From positions 806,001 to 870,000 of the forward strand of contig NZ_CP097800.1 in the NCBI RefSeq assembly GCF_000612545.2: a DNA stretch of 64,000 nucleotides, read 5' to 3'. Position numbers and translations under genes: made by a program. This stretch comes from Streptomyces sp. PCS3-D2 (GTDB lineage Bacteria; Actinomycetota; Actinomycetes; Streptomycetales; Streptomycetaceae). The notes beneath the pieces are model-generated. The model ran no database searches, was not told where the DNA came from, and worked only from the letters and a program-made list of their open reading frames with translations. Positions within the stretch are counted from its first letter, which is position 1. The number at the start of each line of letters is the position of its first letter. Positions 1-8,971 of the stretch are shown here, one piece after another.

Positions 1-29
1 ACGACGTCGTACTCCAGGACTTCAGTCAT
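1..29 (-). CDS. N-terminus of a probable NAD(P)/FAD-dependent oxidoreductase (cut by window edge)
   Basis: Only nine complete codons are visible, reading MTEVLEYDV from an ATG at 29 toward the window edge. It lies 41 bases downstream of the thioredoxin stop on the same strand, so the two may be cotranscribed. The opening resembles the N-terminus of dihydrolipoamide/mercuric-reductase-like FAD proteins, where this stretch leads into the FAD-binding GxGxxG loop. That loop lies outside the window, so the assignment is an inference from very little sequence. No strong Shine-Dalgarno sequence is seen. Confidence 0.35.
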
Positions 30-70
30 GCGGACCAGTCTCACCGCTGACCGGTGGCCGCGTCACGCAT

Positions 71-478
71 TCATGCCTCCGGCGTGCCGGAGCCCTGCCC
101 GCCGGAGTCCTGGGCGCCCGGCTGCGAGGCGGCGATCTTGGCGCGCACCTCGTCCATGTCGAGGGCGCGGGCCTGCCTGATGAGATCGGTCAGGGCCGCC
201 TCGGGCAGCGCGCCGGGCTGCGCGAAGATCGCCACCTGATCCCGGACGATCATCAGGGTCGGGATGGAGGTGATCTGGAAGGCGCCCGCCAGCTCCTGCT
301 GGGCCTCGGTGTCCACCTTGGCGAAGACCAGGTCGGGGTGGGCCTCCGACGCCCTCTCGTAGACCGGCGCGAACTGCAGGCACGGCCGGCACCAGCCCGC
401 CCAGAAGTCGATCAGCACGAACGGGTTCGCGCTGACCGTCTGGTCGAAGTTCTCCTTGGTGAGCTCGACTGTAGCCAC
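71..478 (-). CDS. thioredoxin family protein with WCRPC active site
   Basis: A 135-residue thioredoxin. Members of the family reduce protein disulfides in the cytoplasm using electrons from thioredoxin reductase. The start is the GTG at 478, which has an AGGAGG Shine-Dalgarno sequence 10 bases upstream. Upstream in-frame codons are not needed, because the fold begins at VATVELTKENF. The active site is W29-C30-R31-P32-C33, where the classic motif is WCGPC; the second position is Arg instead of Gly, which would be expected to alter the redox potential or partner choice. The cis-proline loop (SIPTLM) is present. A 30-residue tail rich in Gly, Ala and Gln follows the fold. It may be cotranscribed with the flavoprotein that starts at 29. 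Confidence 0.9.
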   Translation of the reverse strand: MATVELTKENFDQTVSANPFVLIDFWAGWCRPCLQFAPVYERASEAHPDLVFAKVDTEAQQELAGAFQITSIPTLMIVRDQVAIFAQPGALPEAALTDLIRQARALDMDEVRAKIAASQPGAQDSGGQGSGTPEA

Positions 479-560
479 GGTGTCCAGACCTCCTGTTAGA
501 GCCGTCTGCAGGTGGAACGAACGACCCGCCTCCGGCATTCCTCGAACCCGCCGGACGCCC

Positions 561-2000
561 TTAGAAGGGGTGCGGGGCGGGCGTGGCGCGGGCCGTGGTC
601 CAGCGCAGTTCGGTGAAGGCGTCCAGATTGGCCTCGCCGCCGAAGCGTGCGCCGGTGCCGGAGGCGCCGACACCGCCGAACGGTGCGACCGCCTCGTCGC
701 CCACCGTCTGGTCGTTGACGTGCGCGATGCCGGTCGGGATCCGCTCGGCCAGGTCGAGGCCCCGCCCCGCGTCGCGGGTCACGATCCCGAGGGAGAGTCC
801 GTACGGTCCCGTCGAGGCCAGTTCCACCGCCTCGTCCTCCGTCGCGAAGGACCGTACGGGTGCGACCGGGCCGAAGACCTCCTCGGCGTAGGCGGGGGTG
901 TCGTCGGCGACGCCCGCCAGCACGGTCGGCCGGTAGAAGAGCTCCCGGTGCGTACCGCCGGCGACGAGCTTGGCCCCCGCGGCGGTGCTGGCCTCCACGA
1001 GGGCGTGCACCCGGTCCAGCTGGGCGCGGTCGATCAGCGGGCCCAGGTGGACCTGCTCGCGGTACGGGTCCCCCACGGACAGTTCCTCGGCACGCGCGGC
1101 CAGCCGCTCGACGTACTCGTCGTGGAGCGAGGCGTGCACGAGGTGGCGGCCGGCCGTCATGCAGATCTGGCCCTGGTGGAAGAAGGAGCCCCAGGACGCC
1201 TGGGCGACGGCGGCCTCCACGTCGGCGTCACGGAGCACGACCAGGGCGGAGTTCCCGCCCAGCTCCAGGTGCGTACGCTTGAGGTGACGTCCCGCCAGCT
1301 CGCCGACGGTGCGGCCGGCGGCCGTGGAACCGGTGAAGGACACCACCCGCACCAGTGGGTCGGCGACCACGGCGGCGCCCGTCTCGGCGCCGCCGGGCAG
1401 GACGTGCAGCAGTCCGTCCGGCAGCCCCGCGGCGGTGAGGACGGCGGCCGGCGCGAGCCCGCCGCAGACGGCGGTGCGCCGGTCCGGCTTGAGCAGCACC
1501 GCGTTGCCGAGCGCCAGGGCCGGGGCGACGGAGCGGATCGCCAGGATCAGCGGGGCGTTGAACGGGGCCACGACCCCGACCACGCCGGCCGGGACCCGGC
1601 GGGTGAAGGACAGCCGGGGGGCCTCACTGGGCAGCACCTGCCCGGTCGGGCGCGAGGCCAGCGCCGCCGCTTCGTAGCACTCCTGGGCGGCGACGTGCAG
1701 CTCGAAGTCGGCCTTGCCGGGGATCGACCCGGACTCGCGCACCAGCCATTGCCGCAGCTCGTCGGCGTGGGCGGTGAAGAGGTCCCCGGCGCGGCGCAGC
1801 ACGGCTGCCCGCTGCGGGTGGGAGGTGCGCGCCCAGTCGCGCTGCGCCGCCCCGGCTCGGGCGGCGGCTTCCGCCACGTCGGCGGGGGCGGCGAGGTCGA
1901 GGGTGGCGAGGGTGCGGCCGGTCGCGGGTTCGACGACCGGGGCGGCGCCTCCGGTCAGAGCGGGTCCGTCCTGCCAATGCGTCGGGTCGAGGAGCGGCAT
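561..2000 (-). CDS. aldehyde dehydrogenase, benzaldehyde dehydrogenase type
   Basis: A 479-residue NAD(P)-dependent aldehyde dehydrogenase, full length for the family. It should oxidise an aldehyde, probably aromatic, to the acid. Catalytic residues are in place: N148 in the PFNAP loop, K171 in LLKPD, general base E246 in HLELGGNS and nucleophile C280 in HQGQICMTAG. The HQGQICM context is the one I associate with benzaldehyde/vanillin dehydrogenases. The start is the ATG at 2000, with CGGAGG about 8 bases upstream; an earlier in-frame ATG at 2057 lacks such a site. The adjacent thiolase resembles the last enzyme of the beta-ketoadipate pathway, so a role in aromatic catabolism is a reasonable inference. 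The exact substrate cannot be read from the sequence. Confidence 0.92.
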   Translation of the reverse strand: MPLLDPTHWQDGPALTGGAAPVVEPATGRTLATLDLAAPADVAEAAARAGAAQRDWARTSHPQRAAVLRRAGDLFTAHADELRQWLVRESGSIPGKADFELHVAAQECYEAAALASRPTGQVLPSEAPRLSFTRRVPAGVVGVVAPFNAPLILAIRSVAPALALGNAVLLKPDRRTAVCGGLAPAAVLTAAGLPDGLLHVLPGGAETGAAVVADPLVRVVSFTGSTAAGRTVGELAGRHLKRTHLELGGNSALVVLRDADVEAAVAQASWGSFFHQGQICMTAGRHLVHASLHDEYVERLAARAEELSVGDPYREQVHLGPLIDRAQLDRVHALVEASTAAGAKLVAGGTHRELFYRPTVLAGVADDTPAYAEEVFGPVAPVRSFATEDEAVELASTGPYGLSLGIVTRDAGRGLDLAERIPTGIAHVNDQTVGDEAVAPFGGVGASGTGARFGGEANLDAFTELRWTTARATPAPHPF

Positions 2001-2155
2001 GGCGCGGGGCCTCCGGGTGGGGATGGGCGGGATGCCGGACGAGGGGGGCGGCGGCATGCGTCATCGTGCCAGACCGGAGGCGCCAATTCTGTTCAGTTAT
2101 TGGGCAGTTGAAGGTGAGGGCTGACCGGAATCGATCGACGCCCCGGTGGCCGGGG

Positions 2156-3355
2156 TCAGCGCTCCAGGACGAGCGCGATGCCCTGCCCGACGCCGATGCA
2201 CAGAGCTGCCATGCCCGTGCCGGAGCCCGCCGCGGCCAACTGGTGTGCGACCGAGCCGGCCAGCCGGGCACCCGAGGCGCCCAGCGGGTGTCCGATCGCG
2301 ATGGCGCCGCCGCGCGGGTTCACCACGGCCGGGTCCAGCTCCGGCCAGGCGGCCAGGCAGCCCAGCGCCTGCGCCGCGAAGGCCTCGTTGAGTTCGAGGA
2401 CGGAGAGGTCGGGGAAGCCGCGCCCGGCCTTGCCGAGCGCGCGCTGCACGGCGTCCACCGGGCCGAGGCCGAACAGCTGGGGCTCGATCCCGGTGACGGC
2501 GGAGGCGCTGATCCGCGCGAGCGGCTCACGGCCGGTGGCGGCCAGGCCCGCCTCGTCGGTCAGCAGCAGCGCGGCCGCGCCGTCGTTGAGCGGGGAGGCG
2601 TTGCCGGCCGTGACCGTGCCCCGGCCGTCCGTCCGGAAGGCGGGCTTGAGCTTGGCCAGCGCCTCGGGCGTGGAGCCCTCGCGAATGCACTCGTCCCGTG
2701 CCAGGTCCACACCCTCGTAGGGCACGACCTCGCGGTCGTACAGGCCTGCGGCCCAGGCGGCCGCGGCCTTGCGGTGGCTCTCCAGCGCGAAGGCGTCCTG
2801 TGCCTCGCGGGTGACCGCGTACTTGTCCGCGATCAGTTCGGCGCCCTCACCGAGCGGGACGGTCCACTCGGCGGGCATCCGCGGGTTCGTCATCCGCCAG
2901 CCCAATGTGGTGGACCACATCTGCTGGTGCCCGGCGGGGAAGGCCCGTTCGGGCTTCTGGACCACCCAGGGCGCGCGGCTCATCGACTCGACACCGCCCG
3001 CGATGGCCACGGAGGCGTCGCCGAGCGCGATCGTACGGGCGGCCTGGATCACGGCCTCCAGGCCGGATCCGCAGAGCCGGTTGACGGTGACGCCGGGAAC
3101 GGTGACGGGCAGGCCCGCCAGCAGGACCGCCATCCGGGCCACGTCGCGATTGTCCTCGCCCGCCCCGTTGGCGTCCCCGAAGACGACGTCGTCGATCCGT
3201 GCCGGATCGAGGTCGGGCGTACGGTCCACCAGTGCGCGCACCACGTGGGCGGCCAGGTCGTCCGGGCGGACACCGGCGAGGGCGCCGCCGAACTTGCCGA
3301 TCGGGGTGCGTACGGCGTCGACCACGTAGACGTCGCGGACGGTGCGGATGCTCAT
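2156..3355 (-). CDS. acetyl-CoA C-acyltransferase (thiolase), PcaF-like
   Basis: A 399-residue degradative thiolase that cleaves a 3-oxoacyl-CoA with CoA. The full catalytic set is present: nucleophile C95 in NRLCGSG, H356 in GHPLGASG and C386 in LCIGVGQG. The stretch GEDNRDVARMAVLLAGLP is typical of 3-oxoadipyl-CoA thiolases (PcaF), so the substrate is probably 3-oxoadipyl-CoA. A general beta-oxidation thiolase is the alternative. The ATG start at 3355 has AGGAGA about 9 bases upstream. It sits between an aromatic-type aldehyde dehydrogenase and a LacI regulator on the same strand. The other pca genes are not in the window. Confidence 0.92.
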   Translation of the reverse strand: MSIRTVRDVYVVDAVRTPIGKFGGALAGVRPDDLAAHVVRALVDRTPDLDPARIDDVVFGDANGAGEDNRDVARMAVLLAGLPVTVPGVTVNRLCGSGLEAVIQAARTIALGDASVAIAGGVESMSRAPWVVQKPERAFPAGHQQMWSTTLGWRMTNPRMPAEWTVPLGEGAELIADKYAVTREAQDAFALESHRKAAAAWAAGLYDREVVPYEGVDLARDECIREGSTPEALAKLKPAFRTDGRGTVTAGNASPLNDGAAALLLTDEAGLAATGREPLARISASAVTGIEPQLFGLGPVDAVQRALGKAGRGFPDLSVLELNEAFAAQALGCLAAWPELDPAVVNPRGGAIAIGHPLGASGARLAGSVAHQLAAAGSGTGMAALCIGVGQGIALVLER

Positions 3356-3394
3356 GGGGTCTCTCCTGGGCGGATCCGTACGGGCGCCGGCGCA

Positions 3395-3416
3395 CCGGTG
3401 CCGGTGTGGGCACCGG
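3395..3416 (-). terminator. hairpin between lacI-type gene and thiolase
   Basis: Perfect 8-bp inverted repeat: CCGGTGCC at 3395-3402 pairs with GGCACCGG at 3409-3416 around a 6-base loop. It lies 113 bases past the LacI-type stop and 40 bases before the thiolase start. It could end the regulator transcript or be a leader structure. There is no U-run, as is usual in Streptomyces. Confidence 0.4.
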
Positions 3417-3528
3417 GGCACGCCGCCGGTCACGCCCGGTGGGGCGCGCCGCCGCAGTCTCCGTCCGCAGGTCACCGCCTGTCAACGGCCACCCCGGTCA
3501 CGCCCGCCCGGCCCGCGGCTCCACGGGG

Positions 3529-4545
3529 TCAGGTCGACTCGCGGTGGACGGCCTCGGCGGCCATCAGACCGTGCCGCTCCGTGACCCCGGACGGCTCGCG
3601 CACCGCGTGGTCGACGAGCGACGCCAGGTGGTCGCCGGTCGGCATCTCGATCCGCACCGTGCTCAGCCGGGGCCGCAGCAGCCTTCCGATGAGCAGGTCG
3701 TCGGCACCGATGACGGCCACCTCGTCGGGGACCCGCAGCCCCTCGTCCTGCAGGGCCCGCATCAGCAGCATCGCGTACTCGTCGTTGTACGCGAACGCCG
3801 CGTCCAGCCGCAGCCCCCGCCATCGGGCGGCAAGCTCCGCGGCGGACTCCTCCGAGTACGCCATCGGCACGACCTCGACCTCCGTACCCGGCACGCCTCG
3901 GGCTCCGGCCAGGCGTGGCGCGGAGAACAGCTCCAACCCCTCCTCCCGCGGGACCACCACGCCGATCCGCCGGCGGCCCCGCTCGACCAGGTGCGCGGCG
4001 GCACGGGCGCCGACCTCCCGCTGGTCCATGACCAGCGTGTGCGCCCCGGGCACACCGGTCGGGCCCATCGTGATCACGGCGCGGGTTCCGGCCCGCTTGA
4101 GGGTCGCGACGTTGTGGGCGGAGAGCGTGATCTCACCGAGGGACATGACCGCCACCGGCCGCAGTTCCGCCCAGGCCCGGACGGCCTCGTCCCCGCTGAG
4201 CCCGAGGCTCCCGTACTGCACGACGGTGTAGTCGAGCCGGCGCAGCGCCCACTGCAGTTCGTTGAGGAAGGTGCTGTAGGGCGGGCCGACCGGCACGTTC
4301 GGGGTGGGCAGCAGCACGATCCTGGTGTGTCCGGCACGCAGGCTGCGGGCGGCGGCGTGCGGGACGTACCCGAGCTCCTCGGCCGCCTCGCGGACCTTGC
4401 GGCGGGTGGGCTCGCTGATCCGTACGGCCTCGGCGTTGTTCAGCACGTACGAGACCGTCGCGCGCGACACGCCCGCGCGTCGGGCCACGTCGGCGCTGGT
4501 GGGAACGGGGGCCGGCGGGTCCGGCGACTTCGATGACTGAGACAT
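3529..4545 (-). CDS. LacI family transcriptional regulator
   Basis: A 338-residue LacI/GalR repressor. The N-terminal helix-turn-helix at about residues 17-70 contains SADVARRAGVSRATVSYVLNN, and the hinge helix region follows at YVPHAAARSLRAGHT. The rest is a periplasmic-binding-like sensor domain. The start is the ATG at 4545 with GGGAGG upstream. The effector is unknown. It is codirectional with and immediately upstream of the thiolase and aldehyde dehydrogenase, which it probably controls; this is inferred from position only. I did not find a convincing LacI-type palindrome in the flanking intergenic sequence. Confidence 0.92.
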   Translation of the reverse strand: MSQSSKSPDPPAPVPTSADVARRAGVSRATVSYVLNNAEAVRISEPTRRKVREAAEELGYVPHAAARSLRAGHTRIVLLPTPNVPVGPPYSTFLNELQWALRRLDYTVVQYGSLGLSGDEAVRAWAELRPVAVMSLGEITLSAHNVATLKRAGTRAVITMGPTGVPGAHTLVMDQREVGARAAAHLVERGRRRIGVVVPREEGLELFSAPRLAGARGVPGTEVEVVPMAYSEESAAELAARWRGLRLDAAFAYNDEYAMLLMRALQDEGLRVPDEVAVIGADDLLIGRLLRPRLSTVRIEMPTGDHLASLVDHAVREPSGVTERHGLMAAEAVHREST

Positions 4546-4925
4546 TGCCGTGGCATCCTCCCAGAACGGACGGGCCCCGTTTCCACGGGATGGCCGGAAA
4601 GGCATGCCGCCCCCGTGCCCGCGCGAGCCGCCGACACGTGCCACCACCGCGTCGCGTCCCGAGCCGATGCCGCCCGCGTCGTCGCACCGGCGCCGGCGCG
4701 GATCACCAAGCGCCCCGGCTTCGGGGCGGGTTCGGCCGCATGCACCGACCGCACCGACCGCCGCACCGCCCGCCACGACGGCTTCGACGGGTTCGCGGCC
4801 CCTCCAGGGGGACCGGGGCCCAGCATGTCCGAGGCTCGTGCGACCATCGAGCCTGCCTTCCCGGGCGGCCGCCCGTCACCGCCCCGCCGTGGGCGTCCCA
4901 CCTCAGAGCAAGGAGCTCCCCGCGC
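4546..4925. promoter_or_regulatory. 380-bp divergent intergenic region
   Basis: Separates the leftward LacI-type gene from the rightward DUF4190 gene and must hold both promoters. I see a short tandem repeat of GCACCGACC at 4742-4759 but no clear operator and no coding signature. The stretch is as G+C-rich as its surroundings. Confidence 0.4.
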
Positions 4926-5708
4926 ATGTCCATACCTCCGGGTCCCCCGCCGTCCCACGAGCCGTACCCGCAGCAGGGACCGTACGGACAGCCGGGACAG
5001 CCCGGACCGTACGGCGGCCCGCAGGGCTGGTATCCGCCGCAGGCACCCCAGAAGAACAACGCGCTGGCCATCGTCGCGTTCGTCATGTCCCTCGTGTGCG
5101 CCATCCCGCTGGTCCCCCTGATCCTCGGCATCGTCGCCCTCTCCCAGATCGGCAAGCGCGGTGAGAAGGGCAAGGGCTTCGCCGTGGCGGCGATCGTCAT
5201 CCACGGCGCGACCATCGCGTTCTACGGGATCCTCCTGGTGCTCGGCATCTCCGGAGCGCTGGACGACGGCCCCTCGCCGAAGCGCGACACCAGCGGGCAG
5301 GTCACCGACGCGGGCTCCAGCAAGGTGAGCGACATCCGCAAGGGGGACTGCTTCAACACCGGCGGCGACTTGGCGGACTACCAGGACGAGGACGGCGGCC
5401 AGGCCTCCTTCTCGGTGCGGGTGCTGCCCTGCGACCAGCCGCACGAGGGCGAGGCGTACGCGGTCTTCAACCTCGACGACGGGGCGTACCCGGGTACGGA
5501 GAAGGTCACCGCGCTCGCCGAGGAGAAGTGCTCCGGCACGCTGCTGACGGACTACGTGGGCAAGAACCCCAAGCTCTCGGAGGAGCTGGAGATCTACTAC
5601 TACTTCCCGCAGCCCGCCACCTGGGCCCTCGGTGACCGTGAGGTCACCTGTTTCCTGGGCGACACCAGCGGTGCGAGCACCGGATCGGCCCGCGCCACCG
5701 GCTCCTGA
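4926..5708 (+). CDS. DUF4190 domain membrane protein with septum-formation-like C-terminus
   Basis: A 260-residue membrane protein. Residues 1-45 are rich in Pro, Gly, Tyr and Gln (PQQGPYGQPGQPG type). Two hydrophobic helices follow, at about residues 47-70 and 82-108, separated by SQIGKRGEKGKG; this is the DUF4190 arrangement. A soluble extracytoplasmic domain of about 150 residues with paired cysteines (KGDCF, VLPCDQPHE, EKCSG, VTCFLG) makes up the rest and resembles the septum-formation domain of actinobacteria. The CDQPHEGE stretch is typical of these domains. The ATG at 4926 has AAGGAG upstream. Function is not established. It forms a single-gene unit ending in a strong hairpin. Confidence 0.85.
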   Translation: MSIPPGPPPSHEPYPQQGPYGQPGQPGPYGGPQGWYPPQAPQKNNALAIVAFVMSLVCAIPLVPLILGIVALSQIGKRGEKGKGFAVAAIVIHGATIAFYGILLVLGISGALDDGPSPKRDTSGQVTDAGSSKVSDIRKGDCFNTGGDLADYQDEDGGQASFSVRVLPCDQPHEGEAYAVFNLDDGAYPGTEKVTALAEEKCSGTLLTDYVGKNPKLSEELEIYYYFPQPATWALGDREVTCFLGDTSGASTGSARATGS

Positions 5709-5745
5709 CCTGCCGTCACCGACGTCGGAGCCCTCCTTTCGCGCG

Positions 5746-5772
5746 AGGGGCCGCCACCTGGTGGCGGCCCCT
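5746..5772 (+). terminator. intrinsic terminator after DUF4190 gene
   Basis: A 13-bp perfect inverted repeat: AGGGGCCGCCACC at 5746-5758 pairs with GGTGGCGGCCCCT at 5760-5772. It starts 38 bases after the stop codon. The remaining 230 bases up to the amidase gene show no gene or clear site. Confidence 0.72.
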
Positions 5773-6002
5773 CACCCTTCCGGACCTGACGGATGCCCAG
5801 ACGTCCCGGCCTGCGCTCCCCAGCACATCAACGCCGCGGAACCGGATCGGCTTCGACCACGACGAGGTCGCCAACCCCGCTCGCGGCCATACCGGACGAA
5901 ACCTCGCTTCGGGAAAGGTGCGCACCCGCTCTGACGGATGACGCGGCTCCCCCTCCCCGATACCGTCTCCCTACCGATCGGTAATGGGGGGAGTGGTTCA
6001 CG

Positions 6003-7448
6003 ATGTCGGAGTCCTCGGGTCCAGCCGCGGCAGCGGCGCCGGCCCAGTGCACGGAGAAGCCGGCGACGGCCGGCGGACTGGTCGAGACGGCCGCCGCGCT
6101 CGCGGAAGGACACCTCTCGGCACGGCAGTTGACCGAGCAGGTGCTGCGTCGGATCGCCGCGGCACAGCCCGAGCTCAACGCCTTCCGGACCGTGCGCGCC
6201 GAAGCCGCGCTCGCCGAAGCGGACGCGGCCGACCGCAGGCTCGCCGCCGGCGAACGGCTGCCGCTGCTGGGCGTGCCGATCGCGGTGAAGGACGACATGG
6301 ACGTGGCCGGTGAGCCGACGGCGTTCGGCTGCGCCGGATCCTTCACCCCGAAGACCGCCGACAGCGAGGCGGTGCGCCGGCTGCGGGCGGCCGGGGCGGT
6401 CATCGTCGGCAAGACCCAGACGCCGGAGCTGGGCCAGTGGCCCTTCACCGAAGGCGGAGCCTTCGGTGCGACCCGCAATCCGTGGAACCGGTCCTACACG
6501 CCCGGTGGTTCCTCGGGCGGCTCGGCGGCCGCCGTGGCGGCGGGCCTGGTTCCGGCCGCGCTCGGTTCCGACGGGGCCGGGTCGGTGCGGATCCCGGCCG
6601 CCTGGACCCATCTGGTCGGGGTGAAACCGCAGCGCGGACGCATCTCCACCTGGCCGGAACCGGAGTCCTTCAACGGGCTCACGGTCAACGGCGTGCTGGC
6701 CCGCACGGTCGCGGACGCGGCACTGCTGCTGGACGCCGCGAGCGGACCGCATCCCGAGGACCTGCACCGCCCGGCGCGCATCTGCGCGGTCGAGGCGGCC
6801 CGGCGCCCCCCGCGCCGGCTGCGGATCGCCCTGTCCTTCGGCATGCCCTTCACCGCGACGCCCACGTCACTGGACCCGGAAGTGCGGTGCGCCGTGGAGC
6901 GGCTGGCCACCCGGCTGGAGTCGCTGGGCCACGAGGTGATCCCGGAGGACCCCCGCTACGGCCCGATCGGCCTGACCTTCGTACCCCGCGCGACCAGCGG
7001 CGTACGCGACTGGGCCGCGCGGATGCCGGACCCGGCGCTGCTGGATCCGCGTACGCACGGGGCCGTACGGACGGGCCGACTGCTGGGCGGTCTGCCGCTG
7101 CGGGTCTCCCGCCGGGCGGAGGCCCTGCTGCGCAGGCGGGTCGGCGAGATCTTCGGGCGCTTCGACGTGGTCCTGACCCCGACGACGGCCACTCCCCCGC
7201 TGCGGATCGGCGCGCTGGCCGGGATGGGGGCCATGGCCACGGACCGGGCGATGATCGCCGCCTGCCCCTATGCCTGGGCGTGGAACGTCCTGGGCTGGCC
7301 CGGGGTGAACGTCCCGGCCGGGCTGACGGCCGACGGGCTGCCGATGGGCGCGCAGTTCCTCGGCCCTGCGGACTCGGAACCGATGCTGCTGGGGCTGGCG
7401 GCGCAGCTGGAGGCGGCGGAGAACTGGGCGGCGCGGCGACCGGGCTGA
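6003..7448 (+). CDS. amidase signature family hydrolase
   Basis: A 481-residue amidase that hydrolyses a carboxamide to the acid and ammonia. The Ser-cisSer-Lys triad is intact: K96 in VPIAVKDD, cis-Ser at 170/171 in the glycine/serine loop GGSSGGS, and nucleophile S194 in GAGSVRIPA. Length is normal for the family. It has its own tRNA-independent context with no gatB or gatC nearby, so it is a stand-alone amidase and not the GatCAB subunit. The start is the ATG at 6003, preceded by GGGGGGAG about 10 bases upstream. Substrate is not predictable. Confidence 0.92.
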   Translation: MSESSGPAAAAAPAQCTEKPATAGGLVETAAALAEGHLSARQLTEQVLRRIAAAQPELNAFRTVRAEAALAEADAADRRLAAGERLPLLGVPIAVKDDMDVAGEPTAFGCAGSFTPKTADSEAVRRLRAAGAVIVGKTQTPELGQWPFTEGGAFGATRNPWNRSYTPGGSSGGSAAAVAAGLVPAALGSDGAGSVRIPAAWTHLVGVKPQRGRISTWPEPESFNGLTVNGVLARTVADAALLLDAASGPHPEDLHRPARICAVEAARRPPRRLRIALSFGMPFTATPTSLDPEVRCAVERLATRLESLGHEVIPEDPRYGPIGLTFVPRATSGVRDWAARMPDPALLDPRTHGAVRTGRLLGGLPLRVSRRAEALLRRRVGEIFGRFDVVLTPTTATPPLRIGALAGMGAMATDRAMIAACPYAWAWNVLGWPGVNVPAGLTADGLPMGAQFLGPADSEPMLLGLAAQLEAAENWAARRPG

Positions 7449-7581
7449 GGCGGCACGCGGCGGGAACGGGCGGACACGGACGGGCCGGAATGCCGGGGGT
7501 GAGTCCCCGTGACACGCTGAAGGGGGGAATCTCGCCGGTTCCGGCCCCGCCCGGCCGGCCCTGCCACCCGAGGAGTTCGCA

Positions 7582-8022
7582 ATGGCCACTGACGCCGGCA
7601 GGCCGCAGACGGCCCGCACCCATCCGGACCCGTGGAACGCGGCCACGTCGGGCAGAACCGTCCTGGCGGCGGCCCTGATGATCTTCGGCGGGTTGATGGC
7701 GTTCTTCGAGGGGATCGCCGCACTCGCCAGCGACGACCTGTTCGTCGTGACCCGCCACTACGTGTTCGAGTTCAGCCTGACCGGCTGGGGCTGGGTACAC
7801 CTCATCCTGGGCATCGCCCTGATGGCGGCCGGCTGCGCCGTCCTCTTCAGCGGCGCCCTGTGGGCCCGCTATCTCGGCATCACGATCGCCGGCCTGGGCG
7901 CGTTCGCCAACTTCCTTTGGCTGCCGTACTACCCCTTGTGGGCTCTGGTCCTCATCGCGGTCAACATCCTCATCGTCTGGGCGCTGTGCACCGGCGCGCA
8001 CCACGAGGCGAGCACGGCCTGA
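7582..8022 (+). CDS. small integral membrane protein, DUF7144-like
   Basis: A 146-residue protein with four hydrophobic helices (about residues 28-50, 70-92, 95-115 and 118-138) after a short polar N-terminus. The stretch FFEGIAALASDDLFVV and the WGWVHLILG segment match a family of four-helix actinobacterial membrane proteins of unknown function. The ATG at 7582 has GAGGAG 6-10 bases upstream. It stands alone, 133 bases after the amidase stop. Confidence 0.82.
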   Translation: MATDAGRPQTARTHPDPWNAATSGRTVLAAALMIFGGLMAFFEGIAALASDDLFVVTRHYVFEFSLTGWGWVHLILGIALMAAGCAVLFSGALWARYLGITIAGLGAFANFLWLPYYPLWALVLIAVNILIVWALCTGAHHEASTA

Positions 8023-8131
8023 CCTGCCCTGCCTGTCCCCCGCCCGGCCCGACGAGGCCCGGGCAAGGCCCGGCGGCTCGGGGACGGCGGTGGCAGGAAG
8101 GCTGCGCATCGTCCAGGTGTGAGGTGTCAAG

Positions 8132-8971
8132 GTGGAGACGAGAACCCGAACGGACTCACGACTGGTGTGGTGGCTCACCGGCCTCACACCTCTGATCTTC
8201 GTGCTGACGCACTATCTCGCGGTCCTCCCCCATGAGTTCTCCCACTCGGTGACGGCCTGGACGCTGGGCATCAAGAACGAGCCGGGCAACATCGACTGGG
8301 GAGGGAGCAGCCTCTGGAACATCACGCTCCTCGCGCACATCGACGAGAACGTCGACTACACCGCCGCGCTGGCCGCCGGGAAGAACACCCAGGTCGCGGT
8401 CGTGGCGTTCGCTGGCCTCGGCATCGGCAACCTGCTGCCCTACCTGCTCGTTCGCTTCGGGCTCGTGAAGCGAACCTGGCTCGCCCGACGCCCGGTCGTC
8501 CTGTACGTGCTGTTCTGGTACTTCTTCAGCAGCCTGGCGAACCTCTACGACTACGTTCCCATGCGGAACTTCGCACCCGACGGCGATGTGACGCACTTCG
8601 TCCTGGCGAGCGGAATGTCTCGGTGGTGGATCTTCGTCGTCGGCACGTGGGGCGTCATCTGGGCGATCACCGACCTCTACCGCGACATCCTCCCGTACAC
8701 ACTGGGCACCTGCCGATTCGAGCCGGAGCGGATCGCCAGAGCCCTCGTCCTCGTCCTCACGGTCGGGCTCATGTTCGCCTACTTCGCCCTCCCTGCTCTG
8801 CTGGAGACGGAGCCGGTGACCCTCTTCATGGGACGGTTCTCGCTCGTGCTGATCCCCGTGATCCTCGTCGCGACGTGGCGGCGCAACGTGCTCAGCCCTC
8901 TGCCGTCCCCTGCGCTGCTGCCGACCGCCAACGACCGTCTCTCACCGGTCGAAGCCCGGCACCGGAGCTGA
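8132..8971 (+). CDS. putative HExxH integral membrane metallopeptidase (M50-like)
   Basis: A 279-residue membrane protein with about six hydrophobic helices. The first helix carries H34-E35-F-S-H38, an HExxH zinc-binding motif inside the membrane. A later helix carries N137-L-Y-D140-Y-V-P143, resembling the NxxDxxP/NPxPxxD element that supplies the third zinc ligand in site-2-protease (M50) enzymes. If active it would cleave transmembrane or membrane-associated substrates. The start is GTG at 8132 with GAGG 7 bases upstream. Base composition is visibly poorer in G+C than all neighbours and codon third positions are more mixed, which suggests acquisition by transfer. The catalytic role is inferred from motifs only. 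Confidence 0.72.
   Translation: METRTRTDSRLVWWLTGLTPLIFVLTHYLAVLPHEFSHSVTAWTLGIKNEPGNIDWGGSSLWNITLLAHIDENVDYTAALAAGKNTQVAVVAFAGLGIGNLLPYLLVRFGLVKRTWLARRPVVLYVLFWYFFSSLANLYDYVPMRNFAPDGDVTHFVLASGMSRWWIFVVGTWGVIWAITDLYRDILPYTLGTCRFEPERIARALVLVLTVGLMFAYFALPALLETEPVTLFMGRFSLVLIPVILVATWRRNVLSPLPSPALLPTANDRLSPVEARHRS

Noticed and set aside
456-4231. Very long plus-strand open frames opposite the aldehyde dehydrogenase, thiolase and LacI genes
   Set aside because: They are antisense shadows created by high third-position G+C. They have no ribosome sites and repetitive Gly/Arg-rich composition, while the minus-strand genes carry complete catalytic motifs.
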